NCBI RefSeq assembly: GCF_009192775.1
Contig: NZ_VTFX01000005.1
Coordinates: 682,001-746,000 of the forward strand
Direction: 5' to 3'
Length of the DNA stretch: 64,000 nt
From: Arthrobacter yangruifuii
GTDB lineage: Bacteria; Actinomycetota; Actinomycetes; Actinomycetales; Micrococcaceae
The notes beneath the pieces were generated by a model, which worked only from the letters and a program-made list of their open reading frames with translations, was not told where the DNA came from and made no database searches. This document shows positions 1-8,146 of the stretch, piece by piece (the first letter of the stretch is position 1; the number at the start of each line of letters is the position of its first letter). A program made the translations under genes and the position numbers.

Positions 1-2
1 GT

Positions 3-386
3 GCCGCGCAGGGCTGCGTGGATGAATCCCTGCGGTACGCCAAGGAACGGCAGGCCTTCGGGGCAGCCATCGGCACCTACCAGTCCATCTCCTTCAAGAT
101 CGCCCGGATGCAGGCCCGCGCGCACACGGCCCGCCTGGCCTACTACGACGCCGCCTCCCGCATGCTCGCCGGGCGCCCGTTCAAGACGCAGGCCGCGATT
201 GCCAAAATGGTGGCCGGTGAAGCCGCCATGGACAACGCCCGCGATGCCACGCAGATCTTCGGAGGGTACGGCTTCATCAACGACTTCCCCGTGGCCCGGC
301 ACTACCGGGATTCCAAGATCCTCGAAATCGGCGAGGGAACTACTGAGGTGCAGTTGATGCTCATTGCCCGCAGTATGGGCCTGTAA
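3..386 (+). CDS. Acyl-CoA dehydrogenase, C-terminal part (5' truncated by window edge)
   Basis: This frame is open from the left edge of the window, so only the last 127 codons are present; the internal GTG at 18 is not the true start. The visible part is the C-terminal all-helical domain of acyl-CoA dehydrogenases, which oxidise acyl-CoA to 2-enoyl-CoA with FAD and pass electrons to electron-transfer flavoprotein. Family marks are the AKERQAFG segment, the QIFGGYGF motif near the FAD site and the closing REIGEGTTEVQ-like run, here KILEIGEGTTEVQ. The CoA-transferase, MaoC hydratase and CitE-like lyase genes follow within 40 bp of each other, so it probably opens or continues a short-chain or branched-chain acyl-CoA degradation operon. 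The exact substrate cannot be told from this fragment. Confidence 0.93.
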   Translation, partial: AAQGCVDESLRYAKERQAFGAAIGTYQSISFKIARMQARAHTARLAYYDAASRMLAGRPFKTQAAIAKMVAGEAAMDNARDATQIFGGYGFINDFPVARHYRDSKILEIGEGTTEVQLMLIARSMGL

Positions 387-424
387 GAACCGATGATGCC
401 GTCTGAATCCGAACGGAGAACCCC

Positions 425-1210
425 ATGATCAACAAGGTGTACCCCGGTGCGGCCGAGGCCGTGGCCGACATTCCCGACGGCGCTTCCCTGGCCGTGGGCG
501 GCTTCGGGCTCTGCGGCATTCCCGTGGCGCTGATCGATGCGCTGCATGAGCAGGGCACCACGGACCTGGAAACGGTCAGCAACAACTGCGGCGTGGATGA
601 CTGGGGGCTCGGCCGTCTCCTGGCGGACCACCGGATCCGCCGCACCACCAGCTCCTACGTGGGTGAGAACAAGGAATTTGCCCGCCAGTTCCTCTCCGGG
701 GAGCTGGAAGTGGTGCTGACCCCGCAGGGCACCCTCGCCGAGAAGCTGCGCGCCGGGGGCGCCGGAATCCCCGCCTTCTACACCCCGGCCGGGGTGGGCA
801 CCCAGGTGTCCGAAGGCGGGCTTCCGCAGAAGTACGACGCCGAGGGTGGCGTGGCGCTGGCCTCCGAGGCCAAGGAGATCCGCAGCTTCTCCGGCGCGGA
901 CTATGTGCTGGAGGAATCCCTCACCCCCGACTTCGCCCTGGTCCATGCGGCGAAAGGGGACCGGCACGGAAACCTGGTCTTCCACGCCACCGCCATGAAC
1001 TTCAACCCGCTCTGCGCCATGGCCGGGCGGATCACCATTGCCGAGGTCGAGGAACTGGTGGAACCCGGTGAACTGGACCCGGAACACATCCACGTTCCGG
1101 GGATCTTTGTCCAGCGGGTGGTGCTGGCCTCCGACGGGGAGAAGCGGATTGAAAAGCGGACCGTTTCGGCCGCTGAAAGCAGAAGCACCAACGGAAGCAA
1201 GGAGTCCTGA
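425..1210 (+). CDS. 3-oxoacid CoA-transferase subunit A
   Basis: This 261-residue protein is the alpha subunit of a two-subunit 3-oxoacid (succinyl-CoA:acetoacetate or 3-oxoadipate) CoA-transferase, which moves CoA from succinyl-CoA to a 3-oxo acid. The family signature [10 protein letters not shown] lies near residues 22-31 and the CoA-transferase family I fold covers the chain. The ATG follows a GGAG ribosome-binding site. The last 15 or so residues are polar and low in complexity and run up to subunit B, which starts one base after the stop codon, so the two are translated together. The pcaI/scoA distinction cannot be made from sequence alone. No aromatic ring-cleavage genes are in view, so ketone-body or branched-chain acid use is the more likely role. 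Confidence 0.92.
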   Translation: MINKVYPGAAEAVADIPDGASLAVGGFGLCGIPVALIDALHEQGTTDLETVSNNCGVDDWGLGRLLADHRIRRTTSSYVGENKEFARQFLSGELEVVLTPQGTLAEKLRAGGAGIPAFYTPAGVGTQVSEGGLPQKYDAEGGVALASEAKEIRSFSGADYVLEESLTPDFALVHAAKGDRHGNLVFHATAMNFNPLCAMAGRITIAEVEELVEPGELDPEHIHVPGIFVQRVVLASDGEKRIEKRTVSAAESRSTNGSKES

Positions 1211-1211
1211 G

Positions 1212-1853
1212 ATGGCACTGTCCCGCCAGGAACTGGCCGCCCGGGTAGCCCGCGAGCTGCAGGACGGCCAATACGTGAACCTCGGCATCGGCATGCCCAC
1301 GCTGATTCCCAACTACATCCCCGAGGGCGTGGAAGTGGTGCTGCATTCCGAGAACGGAATCCTCGGCGTCGGGCCGTATCCCACCGAGGACCAGCTGGAC
1401 CCGGACCTGATCAACGCCGGCAAGGAAACCGTCACCGTGAACAGCGGCGCGTCCTTCTTTGACTCCGGCGCCTCCTTCGGCATGGTGCGGGGCGGGCATG
1501 TGGACGTAGCGGTGCTGGGCGCCATGGAAGTGGCGTCCAACGGCGACCTCGCCAACTGGATGGTGCCCGGAAAGATGGTCAAGGGCATGGGCGGGGCCAT
1601 GGACCTGGTCTTCGGCGCCAAGCGCGTGATTGTGATGATGGAGCATGTGGACCGGGCGGGTCGGCCCAAGATCGTGGCGGAATGCTCCCTGCCGCTGACC
1701 GGAAAGGGCTGCGTGGACCTGATTGTCACCGACCTGGCCGTCATCGAGGTGGGTCCGGAGGGCCTGCTCCTGCGCGAGACCGCCCCCGGCGTCAGCGTGG
1801 ACGAGGTCCTGGCCGCCACCGGTGCGCCGCTGGAGGTGCTCCTTGACGTATGA
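1212..1853 (+). CDS. 3-oxoacid CoA-transferase subunit B
   Basis: The 213-residue beta subunit pairs with the preceding alpha subunit. It carries the NLGIGMPTL motif near residues 25-33 and the catalytic SENG motif, whose Glu forms the covalent enzyme-CoA thioester, near residue 48. Length is normal for the family. I chose the ATG at 1212, one base after the subunit A stop, because the family begins with a short helix ([13 protein letters not shown]) there; the frame is open further upstream, but that part overlaps subunit A and has no family character. The MaoC gene follows after 31 bp in the same direction. Confidence 0.93.
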   Translation: MALSRQELAARVARELQDGQYVNLGIGMPTLIPNYIPEGVEVVLHSENGILGVGPYPTEDQLDPDLINAGKETVTVNSGASFFDSGASFGMVRGGHVDVAVLGAMEVASNGDLANWMVPGKMVKGMGGAMDLVFGAKRVIVMMEHVDRAGRPKIVAECSLPLTGKGCVDLIVTDLAVIEVGPEGLLLRETAPGVSVDEVLAATGAPLEVLLDV

Positions 1854-1884
1854 GGAGCCCGGCGCCGGTACGGAGGAGCCGGCA

Positions 1885-2391
1885 ATGGCGCCGCGGGTCA
1901 TTGAGCAGCGCGGCCTCTGGTACGAGGAGTTCTCCCCGGGTGCCGTGTACCGGCACCGCCCCGGCCGCACCGTCACCGAAGCGGACAACGTCCTGTTCAC
2001 TACCCTGACCATGAACACCCAGGGCCTGCACCTCGATGCCGCGTACAGCGAAGCCCAGCCCTTCGGGCAGCGGCTGGTGAACTCCATGTTCACCCTGGCC
2101 ACCATGGTGGGCCAGTCGGTGGCCCAGCTGACGCAGGGCACACTGGTGGCGCAGCTGGGGTTGTCGGAGATTAGCTTTCCGCATCCCCTCTTCCACGGCG
2201 ACACCCTCTATACCGAGACCGAGGTGGCGGACCTGAGGCTCTCCTCCTCCCGCCCGGGCCAGGGGATTGTGACGCTGGCCCATACCGGCAGGAACCAACA
2301 CGGCGACGTCGTGGGGCGGTGCCGCCGCACCGCCCTGATGTGGACTGCCGAGGGTTACGCCGCGCAGGAGACAGGGACCGGGACGCGATAG
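1885..2391 (+). CDS. MaoC-family (R)-specific enoyl-CoA hydratase/dehydratase
   Basis: The 168-residue product has the single hot-dog fold of MaoC-like dehydratases, which add water to or remove it from enoyl-CoA esters. The segment GRTVTEADNVLFTTLTMNTQ matches the catalytic hydratase-2 motif, with the Asp and the following polar residue as likely catalytic dyad. The ATG at 1885 is preceded by GGAGGAG with a 6-nt spacer. A TTG at 1843, inside the end of subunit B, would add 14 residues and also has a GGAGG nearby, so the start is not certain. Together with the CoA-transferase upstream and the CitE-like lyase downstream it forms a hydrate-and-cleave module resembling branched dicarboxylic acid pathways. 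Confidence 0.85.
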   Translation: MAPRVIEQRGLWYEEFSPGAVYRHRPGRTVTEADNVLFTTLTMNTQGLHLDAAYSEAQPFGQRLVNSMFTLATMVGQSVAQLTQGTLVAQLGLSEISFPHPLFHGDTLYTETEVADLRLSSSRPGQGIVTLAHTGRNQHGDVVGRCRRTALMWTAEGYAAQETGTGTR

Positions 2392-2435
2392 GTTGGAGCG
2401 GCACCTAACCGCCAGACACCGAGGAGTTTTCAGCC

Positions 2436-3242
2436 ATGACCACCTTCCCCATGGGACCAGCACTGCTTTTCTGCCCGGGGGACCGGCCGGAACGCTTCGG
2501 CAAGGCGGCGGAACGGGCGGACGCCGTCATCCTGGACTTGGAGGACGCCGTTGCACCCCGGGACAAGGACGCGGCACGGAAGAACCTCATCGCCGCTGAC
2601 CTGGATCCCGAACGCACCATTGTCCGGGTCAACCCCCTCGGGACCGAGGACTTTGAGAGGGACCTGGCAGCGCTGCAGCAGACGCCCTACCGCACCGTGA
2701 TGCTGGCCAAGGCGGAGGACGGCCCCGCCGTCGCCCGGGCGCTCGCCGGCTTCACCGTGGTGGCGCTGCTGGAAACCGCGCTGGGGGTGGTGCGGGCGGC
2801 GGAGATCGCCTCCACGGAGAACGTGGCAGCCCTGATGTGGGGGGCGGAAGACCTGCTGGCCTCCCTCGGCGGAGAATCCAGCCGCAGCCAGGACGGCACC
2901 TACCGCAGCGTGGCCGTGCAGGCGCGGTCCACGGTGCTGCTCGCCGCCGGCGCCTTCGGCAAGGGAGCCATTGACTCGATCTACGGCAACATCCCGGATA
3001 TCGAGGGACTGGAGGCCGAGGCGCGCGACGCCGTGGCGTCCGGCTTCGCGGCCAAGGCCTGCATCCATCCCGGCCAGGTTGCAGCGGTGCGTGCCGCGTA
3101 CATGCCGGACCCCGCCGACGTGACGTATGCGGAGCAGGTACTGGCCGAGGCAAAGCACCACGGGGGCGTGTTTAGCTTCCGCGGGCAGATGATCGACGGA
3201 CCGCTCCTGAAGCAGGCCGAACAGACCCTCCGCCGCGCATAG
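2436..3242 (+). CDS. HpcH/HpaI aldolase (CitE-like) family CoA-ester lyase
   Basis: The 268-residue TIM-barrel protein belongs to the CitE-like branch of the HpcH/HpaI family, which cleaves or condenses malyl-, citramalyl- or citryl-CoA using Mg2+. Visible family marks are LFCPGDRPERF at the start, VILDLEDAV near residue 30, RVNPLGTEDF with the substrate-binding Arg near residue 66, LLETALGV with the metal-binding Glu, the metal-binding Asp in WGAEDLLASLGG, and KACIHPGQV near the C-terminus. Length suits a stand-alone lyase such as citramalyl-CoA lyase or a CLYBL-type enzyme. It follows the MaoC gene by 44 bp and probably closes the operon, since a small inverted repeat lies downstream. The substrate is unknown. 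Confidence 0.88.
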   Translation: MTTFPMGPALLFCPGDRPERFGKAAERADAVILDLEDAVAPRDKDAARKNLIAADLDPERTIVRVNPLGTEDFERDLAALQQTPYRTVMLAKAEDGPAVARALAGFTVVALLETALGVVRAAEIASTENVAALMWGAEDLLASLGGESSRSQDGTYRSVAVQARSTVLLAAGAFGKGAIDSIYGNIPDIEGLEAEARDAVASGFAAKACIHPGQVAAVRAAYMPDPADVTYAEQVLAEAKHHGGVFSFRGQMIDGPLLKQAEQTLRRA

Positions 3243-3258
3243 GGCTGAAACCGGAACC

Positions 3259-3279
3259 GATTCCCGCGGCAGGGGAATC
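3259..3279 (+). terminator. Inverted repeat after the CitE-like gene
   Basis: A perfect 7-bp inverted repeat (GATTCCC / GGGAATC) with a 7-nt loop lies 16 bp after the stop codon. A second small hairpin (CCTGC/GCAGG) follows at about 3281-3294. There is no T-tract, so this is a weak terminator candidate that separates the acyl-CoA operon from the next gene. Confidence 0.4.
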
Positions 3280-3298
3280 ACCTGCCGGCGCAGGCCGC

Positions 3299-3304
3299 TA
3301 CTCT
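3299..3304 (+). promoter_or_regulatory. -10 element TACTCT placed for a leaderless start at 3311
   Basis: TACTCT is followed by exactly 6 nt and then the ATG at 3311, so the first transcribed base would be the A of the start codon. There is no ribosome-binding site upstream of this ATG. No clear -35 element is seen. Confidence 0.4.
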
Positions 3305-3310
3305 GGCATC

Positions 3311-3976
3311 ATGCGCATAGTCATAGCAGGAGCCCACGGAAGAATCGGCCGTCTCCTTGGACGCCTCCTGGCGGACGGCGGACATGATGTTGCGGGCCTG
3401 ATCCGCAACCCCGACCAGGCGGCGGACCTGGAGGCGGACGGCGTGGCCCCCGTGGTGCTGGACCTGGAGAACAGCACCCTGGAAGACGTTGTCCAGGTGC
3501 TGACCGGTGCGGACGCGGCCGTGTTTGCCGCGGGCGCCGGCCCCGGAAGCGGCGCAGCCCGCAAGGACACCGTAGACCGTGCCGCCGCCGTGCTCCTGGC
3601 AGATGCCGCCGAGCAGGCGGGTGCCGGCCGGTTCCTGCAGGTCTCGTCCGGGGGACTGGATGCCGTGCGCGGCGGCGCCCGCCCCGAATCCATGGATGAG
3701 GTGATGTACGCCTACCTGGTGGCCAAGCTCGCCGCCGAAGAGGACCTGGCGGCCCGCAGCCAGCTGGACTGGACGATCATCCGCCCGGGCATCCTGACCA
3801 ATGACGCCCCCACCGGCAAAGTGGAGCTGGCTCCGGACGTGGAACGGGCTGCCGTCCCGCGCGCCGATGTCGCCGCCGTACTGGCCGAGCTGCTGACCAC
3901 CGGCAACGGAGTGCACCGGACCCTGGGCCTGATTTCCGGAAACACTCCGATTCCCGAGGCCGTGCAGGCACTCTAA
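3311..3976 (+). CDS. NAD(P)H-binding SDR/NmrA-like oxidoreductase
   Basis: The 221-residue cytoplasmic protein has a Rossmann nucleotide-binding fold. The glycine-rich loop [11 protein letters not shown] lies at residues 6-16 and a basic residue follows the second strand (LIRNPDQA), which favours NADPH. The motif [10 protein letters not shown] resembles the YxxxK pair of atypical SDRs and WTIIRPGIL is typical of the NAD(P)H-binding/NmrA-like group. It is shorter than classical epimerases and is either a small quinone or flavin reductase or a redox sensor; the substrate is unknown. It is monocistronic in appearance, and dxr follows after 56 bp. Confidence 0.85.
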   Translation: MRIVIAGAHGRIGRLLGRLLADGGHDVAGLIRNPDQAADLEADGVAPVVLDLENSTLEDVVQVLTGADAAVFAAGAGPGSGAARKDTVDRAAAVLLADAAEQAGAGRFLQVSSGGLDAVRGGARPESMDEVMYAYLVAKLAAEEDLAARSQLDWTIIRPGILTNDAPTGKVELAPDVERAAVPRADVAAVLAELLTTGNGVHRTLGLISGNTPIPEAVQAL

Positions 3977-4020
3977 CGGGCATCGCAGGCCCGGAGACCG
4001 CGCCGAAGGCCCGGCTGCGG

Positions 4021-4026
4021 GATACT
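4021..4026 (+). promoter_or_regulatory. -10-like GATACT in front of dxr
   Basis: GATACT (one mismatch to TATACT) stands 6 nt before the dxr ATG. The spacer is GGAGGC, which lies too close to the ATG to serve as a ribosome-binding site. This fits the leaderless arrangement seen at many other genes in the window. Confidence 0.35.
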
Positions 4027-4032
4027 GGAGGC

Positions 4033-5277
4033 ATGCAGACTTCCGAGCCGATCTCCTCTGACCACGACTACGTCCGTGCCCGCCGGCCCGGTTCGGACCA
4101 CCTGCCCCGGCGCGTGATCCTGCTCGGCTCCACCGGGTCGATCGGTACGCAGGCCATCGACGTGGCGGACGCCGCGCCGGAGCGGTTCCGGATCGTGGCG
4201 CTGGCCGCGGGCGGTTCCCGCCTCGAGCTGCTGGCACGCCAGGCGGTGCACACCCGGGCCGAAGCAGTAGGCTGCGCCGCCGTGGACCTGCCCACCCTGC
4301 ACCGGCACATCTCTGACGCTGCAGCCGCGGCGGGGGTTACCGGATATGCACCTGAACTTTTTGCCGGAAAGTCCGCGGCGACGGCTATCGCGGCCTGGAC
4401 CGAAGCGGACGTCGTCCTCAACGGCATCACCGGTTCGATAGGCCTCGAACCCACACTGGCTGCCCTGGCCGCCGGACACCTGCTGGCCCTGGCGAACAAG
4501 GAATCCCTGATCGTGGGCGGGGAACTGGTCAAGCGCGCCGCTGCTCCCGGGCAGCTCGTTCCCGTGGACTCCGAACACTCGGCGCTGGCCCAGGCCCTGC
4601 GCTCCGGCACGCATGCCGAAGTGGACCGGCTGGTGGTGACGGCTTCCGGCGGACCGTTCCGGGGGCTCAAGCGCGCCGACCTGGCCGATGTCACGCCGGA
4701 GCAGGCCTTGGCGCACCCCACCTGGAACATGGGCCGGGTCATCACCACCAATTCGGCCAGCATGGTGAACAAGGCGCTCGAAGTCATCGAGGCGCACCTG
4801 CTCTTCGACATCCCGCTGGAGCGGATCGACGTCGTCGTCCATCCCCAGTCCATGGTGCACTCCATGGTGCAGTTCGTGGACGGCTCCACGCTGGCCCAGG
4901 TGTCCCCGCCGGACATGCGCCTGCCGATAGCGCTGGGGATGGGCTGGCCGCACCGCGTGCCTGGTGCCGCCCAGGCCTGCGACTGGACCCGTGCCACCGA
5001 GTGGACGTTCGAGCCGCTGGACGAGGAAGCATTCCCCGCCGTTGCCCTGGCCAAGCGGGCTGCTGCTGCCGGGGGTACTAACATGGCCGTCTACAACGCC
5101 GCCAACGAGGAGGCCGTGGACGCGTTCCATGACGGACTCATCCGATTCACAGACATCGTTGATACGATCGCCGCCGTACTTGACGAAGCACCGGACTCGG
5201 GGCCGCTCACGCTGGCATCGCTGGTGGCAGCGGAGGAGTGGGCACGTGCCGCCGCGCGCACGCGTTGTGGAAGATGA
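4033..5277 (+). CDS. dxr: 1-deoxy-D-xylulose-5-phosphate reductoisomerase
   Basis: This cytoplasmic enzyme makes 2-C-methyl-D-erythritol 4-phosphate, the first committed step of the MEP isoprenoid pathway, using NADPH and a divalent metal. The 414-residue chain shows the NADPH loop GSTGSIG near residue 33, ALANKESLI, the metal site PVDSEHSA, the SASGGPF-type loop (TASGGPF), NKALEVIEA and HPQSMVHSM, all expected for DXR. About 25 extra residues precede the nucleotide-binding strand, which is common in actinobacteria. rseP follows 31 bp downstream and ispG, a later step of the same pathway, lies 4.3 kb further on. The order dxr-rseP-ispG is conserved in actinobacteria but is split here by an accessory patch. 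Confidence 0.97.
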   Translation: MQTSEPISSDHDYVRARRPGSDHLPRRVILLGSTGSIGTQAIDVADAAPERFRIVALAAGGSRLELLARQAVHTRAEAVGCAAVDLPTLHRHISDAAAAAGVTGYAPELFAGKSAATAIAAWTEADVVLNGITGSIGLEPTLAALAAGHLLALANKESLIVGGELVKRAAAPGQLVPVDSEHSALAQALRSGTHAEVDRLVVTASGGPFRGLKRADLADVTPEQALAHPTWNMGRVITTNSASMVNKALEVIEAHLLFDIPLERIDVVVHPQSMVHSMVQFVDGSTLAQVSPPDMRLPIALGMGWPHRVPGAAQACDWTRATEWTFEPLDEEAFPAVALAKRAAAAGGTNMAVYNAANEEAVDAFHDGLIRFTDIVDTIAAVLDEAPDSGPLTLASLVAAEEWARAAARTRCGR

Positions 5278-5308
5278 CCAGTGGTGCAGTTGAAATGAAG
5301 GAAACCCG

Positions 5309-6652
5309 TTGACCATTCTGCTTTTCATCCTGGGTGTGCTGTTCGTGGCGATCGGCATTGCTGTCTCGATCGCCCTGCACGAGGTAGGCCATCTCCTGCC
5401 GGCCAAGGCGTTCAAGGTGCGGGTCACCCAGTACATGATCGGTTTTGGACCCACCGTCTTCTCCCGCACCCGGGGTGAGACCGAATACGGGTTCAAGGCA
5501 CTGCCCCTGGGCGGTTACGTCTCCATGGTGGGCATGTTCCCGCCGAACAAGGAGGACGAGGGGGAGGTCCGCCGCTCCAGCACCGGCATGTTCCAGCAGC
5601 TCGCCACCGAGGCACGCCAGGCGGAAACCGACCGGCTGGTCGAAGGCGACGAGGACCGGGTCTTCTATAAGCTGCCCGTCTACAAACGCATCATCATCAT
5701 GCTCGGCGGGCCGTTCATGAACCTGCTGATCGGCACGGTTCTTTTCGCCGTCCTGCTGATGGGCTTCGGCACGGCCCAGACCACCACCACGCTGGCCGAG
5801 GTCAACAAGTGCGTGATCACCGCCGAACAGCAGGCGGACACCGGCCAGACCGAATGTACGGAAGCCGATCCGGCTGCCCCCGCGTACGCGGCGGGCCTGC
5901 TGCCCGGAGACACCATCACCGTCTTTGACGGTAAGCAAGTGTCCTCCTGGGAGGAGCTCTCGGGCTGGATCCGGGAGGCCGCCGGACGCACCGTTCCACT
6001 GACCTACGAGCGCGACGGCGTCGAGCGGCAAACCAGCATCACCCCGCTGCTCACCGAACGCCCGGTGGTGGGCGACGACGGCGCGGCGCAGACCGACGAC
6101 GACGGCAACTACGTCACCCGGGAGGTCGGCTTCATCGGTGTGGGCGCCGAACAGACTCTGGTACGCCAGTCCGCCGGTGCGGTGCTGCCTGCCGTGGGGG
6201 AGAACCTGGCCAACATTGCCGGCGTCGTAGTGAACCTGCCGCAGCGGCTCGTGGATGTTGCCCAGGCCGCTTTCTCCTCGGAACCGCGGGACCCCAACGG
6301 TCCCATGAGCGTAGTGGGTGTGGGCCGCATCGCCGGCGAAATCTCCTCGCAGGAAGTCATTCCGGCGGCGGACCGGGTGGCGTCGCTGGTCGGCCTGGTG
6401 GCGAGCGTCAACCTGGCGCTGTTTGTCTTCAACCTCATTCCGCTGCTGCCCCTGGACGGCGGCCACGTGGCCGGCGCCCTGTGGGAAGGGCTGCGCCGCC
6501 GCGTCGCGAAGTTGTTCCACCGTCCCGATCCGGGGCCGTTCGATATGGCTAAGATGCTGCCGGTCACCTACGCCGTCGCGGTGCTGCTCATGGGGATGGG
6601 CGCGCTGCTGATCTACGCGGACATCGTGAAGCCGGTCAGCCTGTTCAACTAG
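5309..6652 (+). CDS. rseP: Site-2 protease, RseP/Rip1-type M50 metalloprotease
   Basis: This integral membrane zinc protease cleaves transmembrane segments, typically of anti-sigma factors. The zinc site HEVGH is at residues 24-28 in the first membrane segment, and the third ligand motif is PLLPLDGGH near residue 390 in a later segment. A PDZ region lies between them (about residues 190-300, beginning near the APAYAAGLLPGD segment). Total length is 447, normal for the family. The start is a TTG at 5309 preceded by GAAGGAAA, and the first membrane helix begins at once, which supports it. The final 10 codons are repeated almost perfectly 442 bp downstream, in the duplication described separately. 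Confidence 0.95.
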   Translation: MTILLFILGVLFVAIGIAVSIALHEVGHLLPAKAFKVRVTQYMIGFGPTVFSRTRGETEYGFKALPLGGYVSMVGMFPPNKEDEGEVRRSSTGMFQQLATEARQAETDRLVEGDEDRVFYKLPVYKRIIIMLGGPFMNLLIGTVLFAVLLMGFGTAQTTTTLAEVNKCVITAEQQADTGQTECTEADPAAPAYAAGLLPGDTITVFDGKQVSSWEELSGWIREAAGRTVPLTYERDGVERQTSITPLLTERPVVGDDGAAQTDDDGNYVTREVGFIGVGAEQTLVRQSAGAVLPAVGENLANIAGVVVNLPQRLVDVAQAAFSSEPRDPNGPMSVVGVGRIAGEISSQEVIPAADRVASLVGLVASVNLALFVFNLIPLLPLDGGHVAGALWEGLRRRVAKLFHRPDPGPFDMAKMLPVTYAVAVLLMGMGALLIYADIVKPVSLFN

Positions 6653-6654
6653 GG
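6614..6654 (+). repeat. Direct repeat copy 1 (rseP 3' end)
   Basis: This 41-bp segment holds the last codons and TAG stop of rseP. It matches positions 7056-7096 at 39 of 41 bases, with 29 identical bases in a row (6621-6649). The two differences are at 6620 (g versus c) and at the first base of the stop codon (6650, t versus c). Confidence 0.93.
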
Positions 6655-7055
6655 TTGCGGGGCTTCCGGTACTTCCGGTGCTGTGGTCCCGGGTGCTGGT
6701 ACCGTTACGGTGCCCGGAACGGCGGCAACGAAATCCCTTGCTCGCAGAGCTCGCCGGGATATTAAAGCCGCCTTATCCGGGCACCTTGCACGGGATGCAA
6801 CTACCTTCACTACGGGGATGCCGGCACGGTACCGGCTGATCGTGGGGGTGCTGGGCTTCCCGGCCGGCACCCGCGGCCCGGATGCTCGGGCAGGGGAAAC
6901 GGCGCAGGGTCCCACCGAATGGGACAGGTGCGCACTCCTGGGGTCACATGCGCCACAGCAGCACCGCATCGTGGGATGCTGTGCTGCGCGGGGGCCGGCA
7001 ATCCACACGGCTGCAACAGGAAGTGAACCCATATCTGGGTGCAATCTGATGTGCA
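6655..7055. other. About 400 bp without a convincing gene, enclosed by direct repeats
   Basis: No reading frame here has a recognisable domain, hydrophobic pattern or ribosome-binding site. The open frames on both strands (for example 6683-7294 plus and 6649-7056 minus) read as Ala/Pro/Arg-rich random translation. Two GC-rich quasi-palindromes are present, GGTACCGTTACGGTGCC at 6698-6714 and a related one at about 6821-6837. The stretch looks like a decayed insert between the two 41-bp repeats. Confidence 0.6.
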
Positions 7056-7096
7056 TACGCGCACATCGTGAAGCCGGTCAGCCTGTTCAACCAGGG
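7056..7096 (+). repeat. Direct repeat copy 2 of the rseP 3' end
   Basis: This is the second copy of the 41-bp repeat. It still reads in frame as the rseP tail (VKPVSLFN) but the stop codon TAG has become CAG. It ends 21 bp before the stop of the minus-strand HAAS-domain gene. The placement resembles an attachment-site duplication left by an element that integrated at the end of a protein gene. Confidence 0.93.
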
Positions 7097-7117
7097 CGGA
7101 TACCTGGCGTGCCCGGG

Positions 7118-7654
7118 CTACGGCCGGGTCTGGGTGACCCGCCAGACACGGGCGCCCAGCAGGAAGGCCGTCAGGACGACGGCGGCTGGCACGACGAGCC
7201 ATGCCCACTCACTGGTCCACCCGATGCCGACCCGGTCGGGTCCGGAGAATGCCAGGACATCGACGAAGAACAAGCGGCCGTGGGCCTCCGATAGGTCCGT
7301 TGACTCGACGGCAGCGAGCATTCCGAAGGTGAACGCCAGGAACACCATCCAGTAGACCAGCAGTGCCGCACCGGCAGTGACGGCTCCCATGGACCACAGG
7401 GGGCGCCGCGCACCGTCCTCGGCGTACTGCCGTGCCAGGAAAGCCGGGGACCCAAGATCATCGAGCGCCGTTTCTGCGTCCCTGGGGTCGCCGGCCAGCG
7501 CCTGGCGCACTTCGCGGACGATCGCCCTGCGTTCCCTGCCCGGCACCACTCCTTCGAGGTGAAAGTCAAAGCGCAGGAGGTAGGTTTCCGTCCGCCATCG
7601 GTCCGGCAGGGAACGCCGCGGCGGTGCCGCGGACGGCAGGCTGCTGTTAATCAT
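7118..7654 (-). CDS. HAAS-domain (DUF1700-like) membrane protein paired with PadR
   Basis: The 178-residue protein has an N-terminal helical region (about residues 22-75, with ALAGDPRDAETALDDLGSPAFLARQYAED) that matches the HAAS/DUF1700 domain, a small domain often encoded next to PadR regulators and joined to membrane segments. Two hydrophobic segments follow, near residues 85-110 and 140-160. The ATG at 7654 overlaps the padR stop codon by 8 bp, so translation is coupled to padR. Such pairs are thought to form a regulator-sensor or regulator-target unit at the membrane. The frame is open 16 codons further upstream, but those codons lie inside padR. Confidence 0.75.
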   Translation of the reverse strand: MINSSLPSAAPPRRSLPDRWRTETYLLRFDFHLEGVVPGRERRAIVREVRQALAGDPRDAETALDDLGSPAFLARQYAEDGARRPLWSMGAVTAGAALLVYWMVFLAFTFGMLAAVESTDLSEAHGRLFFVDVLAFSGPDRVGIGWTSEWAWLVVPAAVVLTAFLLGARVWRVTQTRP

Positions 7655-7997
7655 TTTGACCGTGCTCCTTTGTGAGGGCCTGCTGGACCACGGCGGACAC
7701 AAGGTGCCATTGTCCTTCGGCAGAGACCTTGGCAGCCTCTCCGCTTACCGTGAGTGCAAAGTATTTCCTTGGCGGCCCGCTCGAGGAGGCAACCATCCTG
7801 GTGCTGACGAGGCCGTCCCGCTCAAAACGGTTCAGCAGCGGATAGATAAGTCCGGTGGTCACTTCCAGCCCGTAGTCCGCCAGCCGTTCAATGAGCTGGT
7901 AGCCGTACGATTCCTCCCTGCCGATCAGGGTCAGGGTCAGCAGGGGAAGGGCAGCGCGGACGAGCTGGGCGTCTTGCTGTGCCTGAATTCTCGTCAT
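7647..7997 (-). CDS. PadR-family transcriptional regulator
   Basis: The 116-residue protein has the PadR winged-helix domain: LIGREESYGYQLIERL, then GLIYPLLNRFERDGLV, then the wing with RKYFALTVSGE. These are the recognition and wing motifs of PadR, which usually represses its own operon and a membrane or efflux gene. The C-terminal dimerisation helix is short, as in the PadR-s2 group. I chose the ATG at 7997 (MTRIQAQ) over the one at 8027, which adds ten residues without family character. Neither has a good ribosome-binding site. The partner HAAS gene overlaps its 3' end. The gene is divergent from the SatD-like regulator and shares about 150 bp of upstream DNA with it. Confidence 0.88.
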   Translation of the reverse strand: MTRIQAQQDAQLVRAALPLLTLTLIGREESYGYQLIERLADYGLEVTTGLIYPLLNRFERDGLVSTRMVASSSGPPRKYFALTVSGEAAKVSAEGQWHLVSAVVQQALTKEHGQND

Positions 7998-8044
7998 AGT
8001 AGTAATGAAACATGAATACCGGCGCATGGCTAGGGGTCTGCGGC

Positions 8045-8061
8045 ACCCGGTTTCTCCGGGT
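8045..8061. promoter_or_regulatory. Inverted repeat in the padR/satD-like intergenic region
   Basis: ACCCGG and CCGGGT are separated by 5 nt (TTTCT). The site lies between the divergent padR and SatD-like genes and could be an operator or a small hairpin in either transcript. Confidence 0.3.
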
Positions 8062-8081
8062 TCTGTGGTTCACCGTCGGTT

Positions 8082-8145
8082 GGTTGCAATTCGAGATGCA
8101 TCCAATATCGGTTGCAAATCAGTTTACAAACCCTTACGGTTGCAA
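8082..8145 (+). promoter_or_regulatory. Three GGTTGCAA boxes at 28-bp steps over the promoter of the SatD-like gene
   Basis: GGTTGCAA occurs at 8082-8089, 8110-8117 and 8138-8145, each exactly 28 bp from the next. The middle box supplies a -35 element (TTGCAA, 8112-8117). The third overlaps the -10 element TACGGT (8135-8140) after a 17-bp spacer. The ATG at 8147 stands 6 nt after the -10. The first box is a free upstream site. The pattern is what an autoregulated, leaderless promoter with repeated operators would look like. A GTTTACAAAC near-palindrome lies between boxes 2 and 3. Confidence 0.6.
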
Positions 8146-8146
8146 A

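Noticed and set aside
1843-1884. TTG start for the MaoC gene inside the end of the CoA-transferase subunit B
   Set aside because: Possible, but the ATG at 1885 has a better spaced GGAGGAG site and starts where the family similarity begins.
6683-7294. Open frames in the gap after rseP (both strands)
   Set aside because: They lack a ribosome-binding site, a hydrophobic pattern and any known motif, and they cross the direct repeat. I treat the stretch as non-coding remnant DNA.
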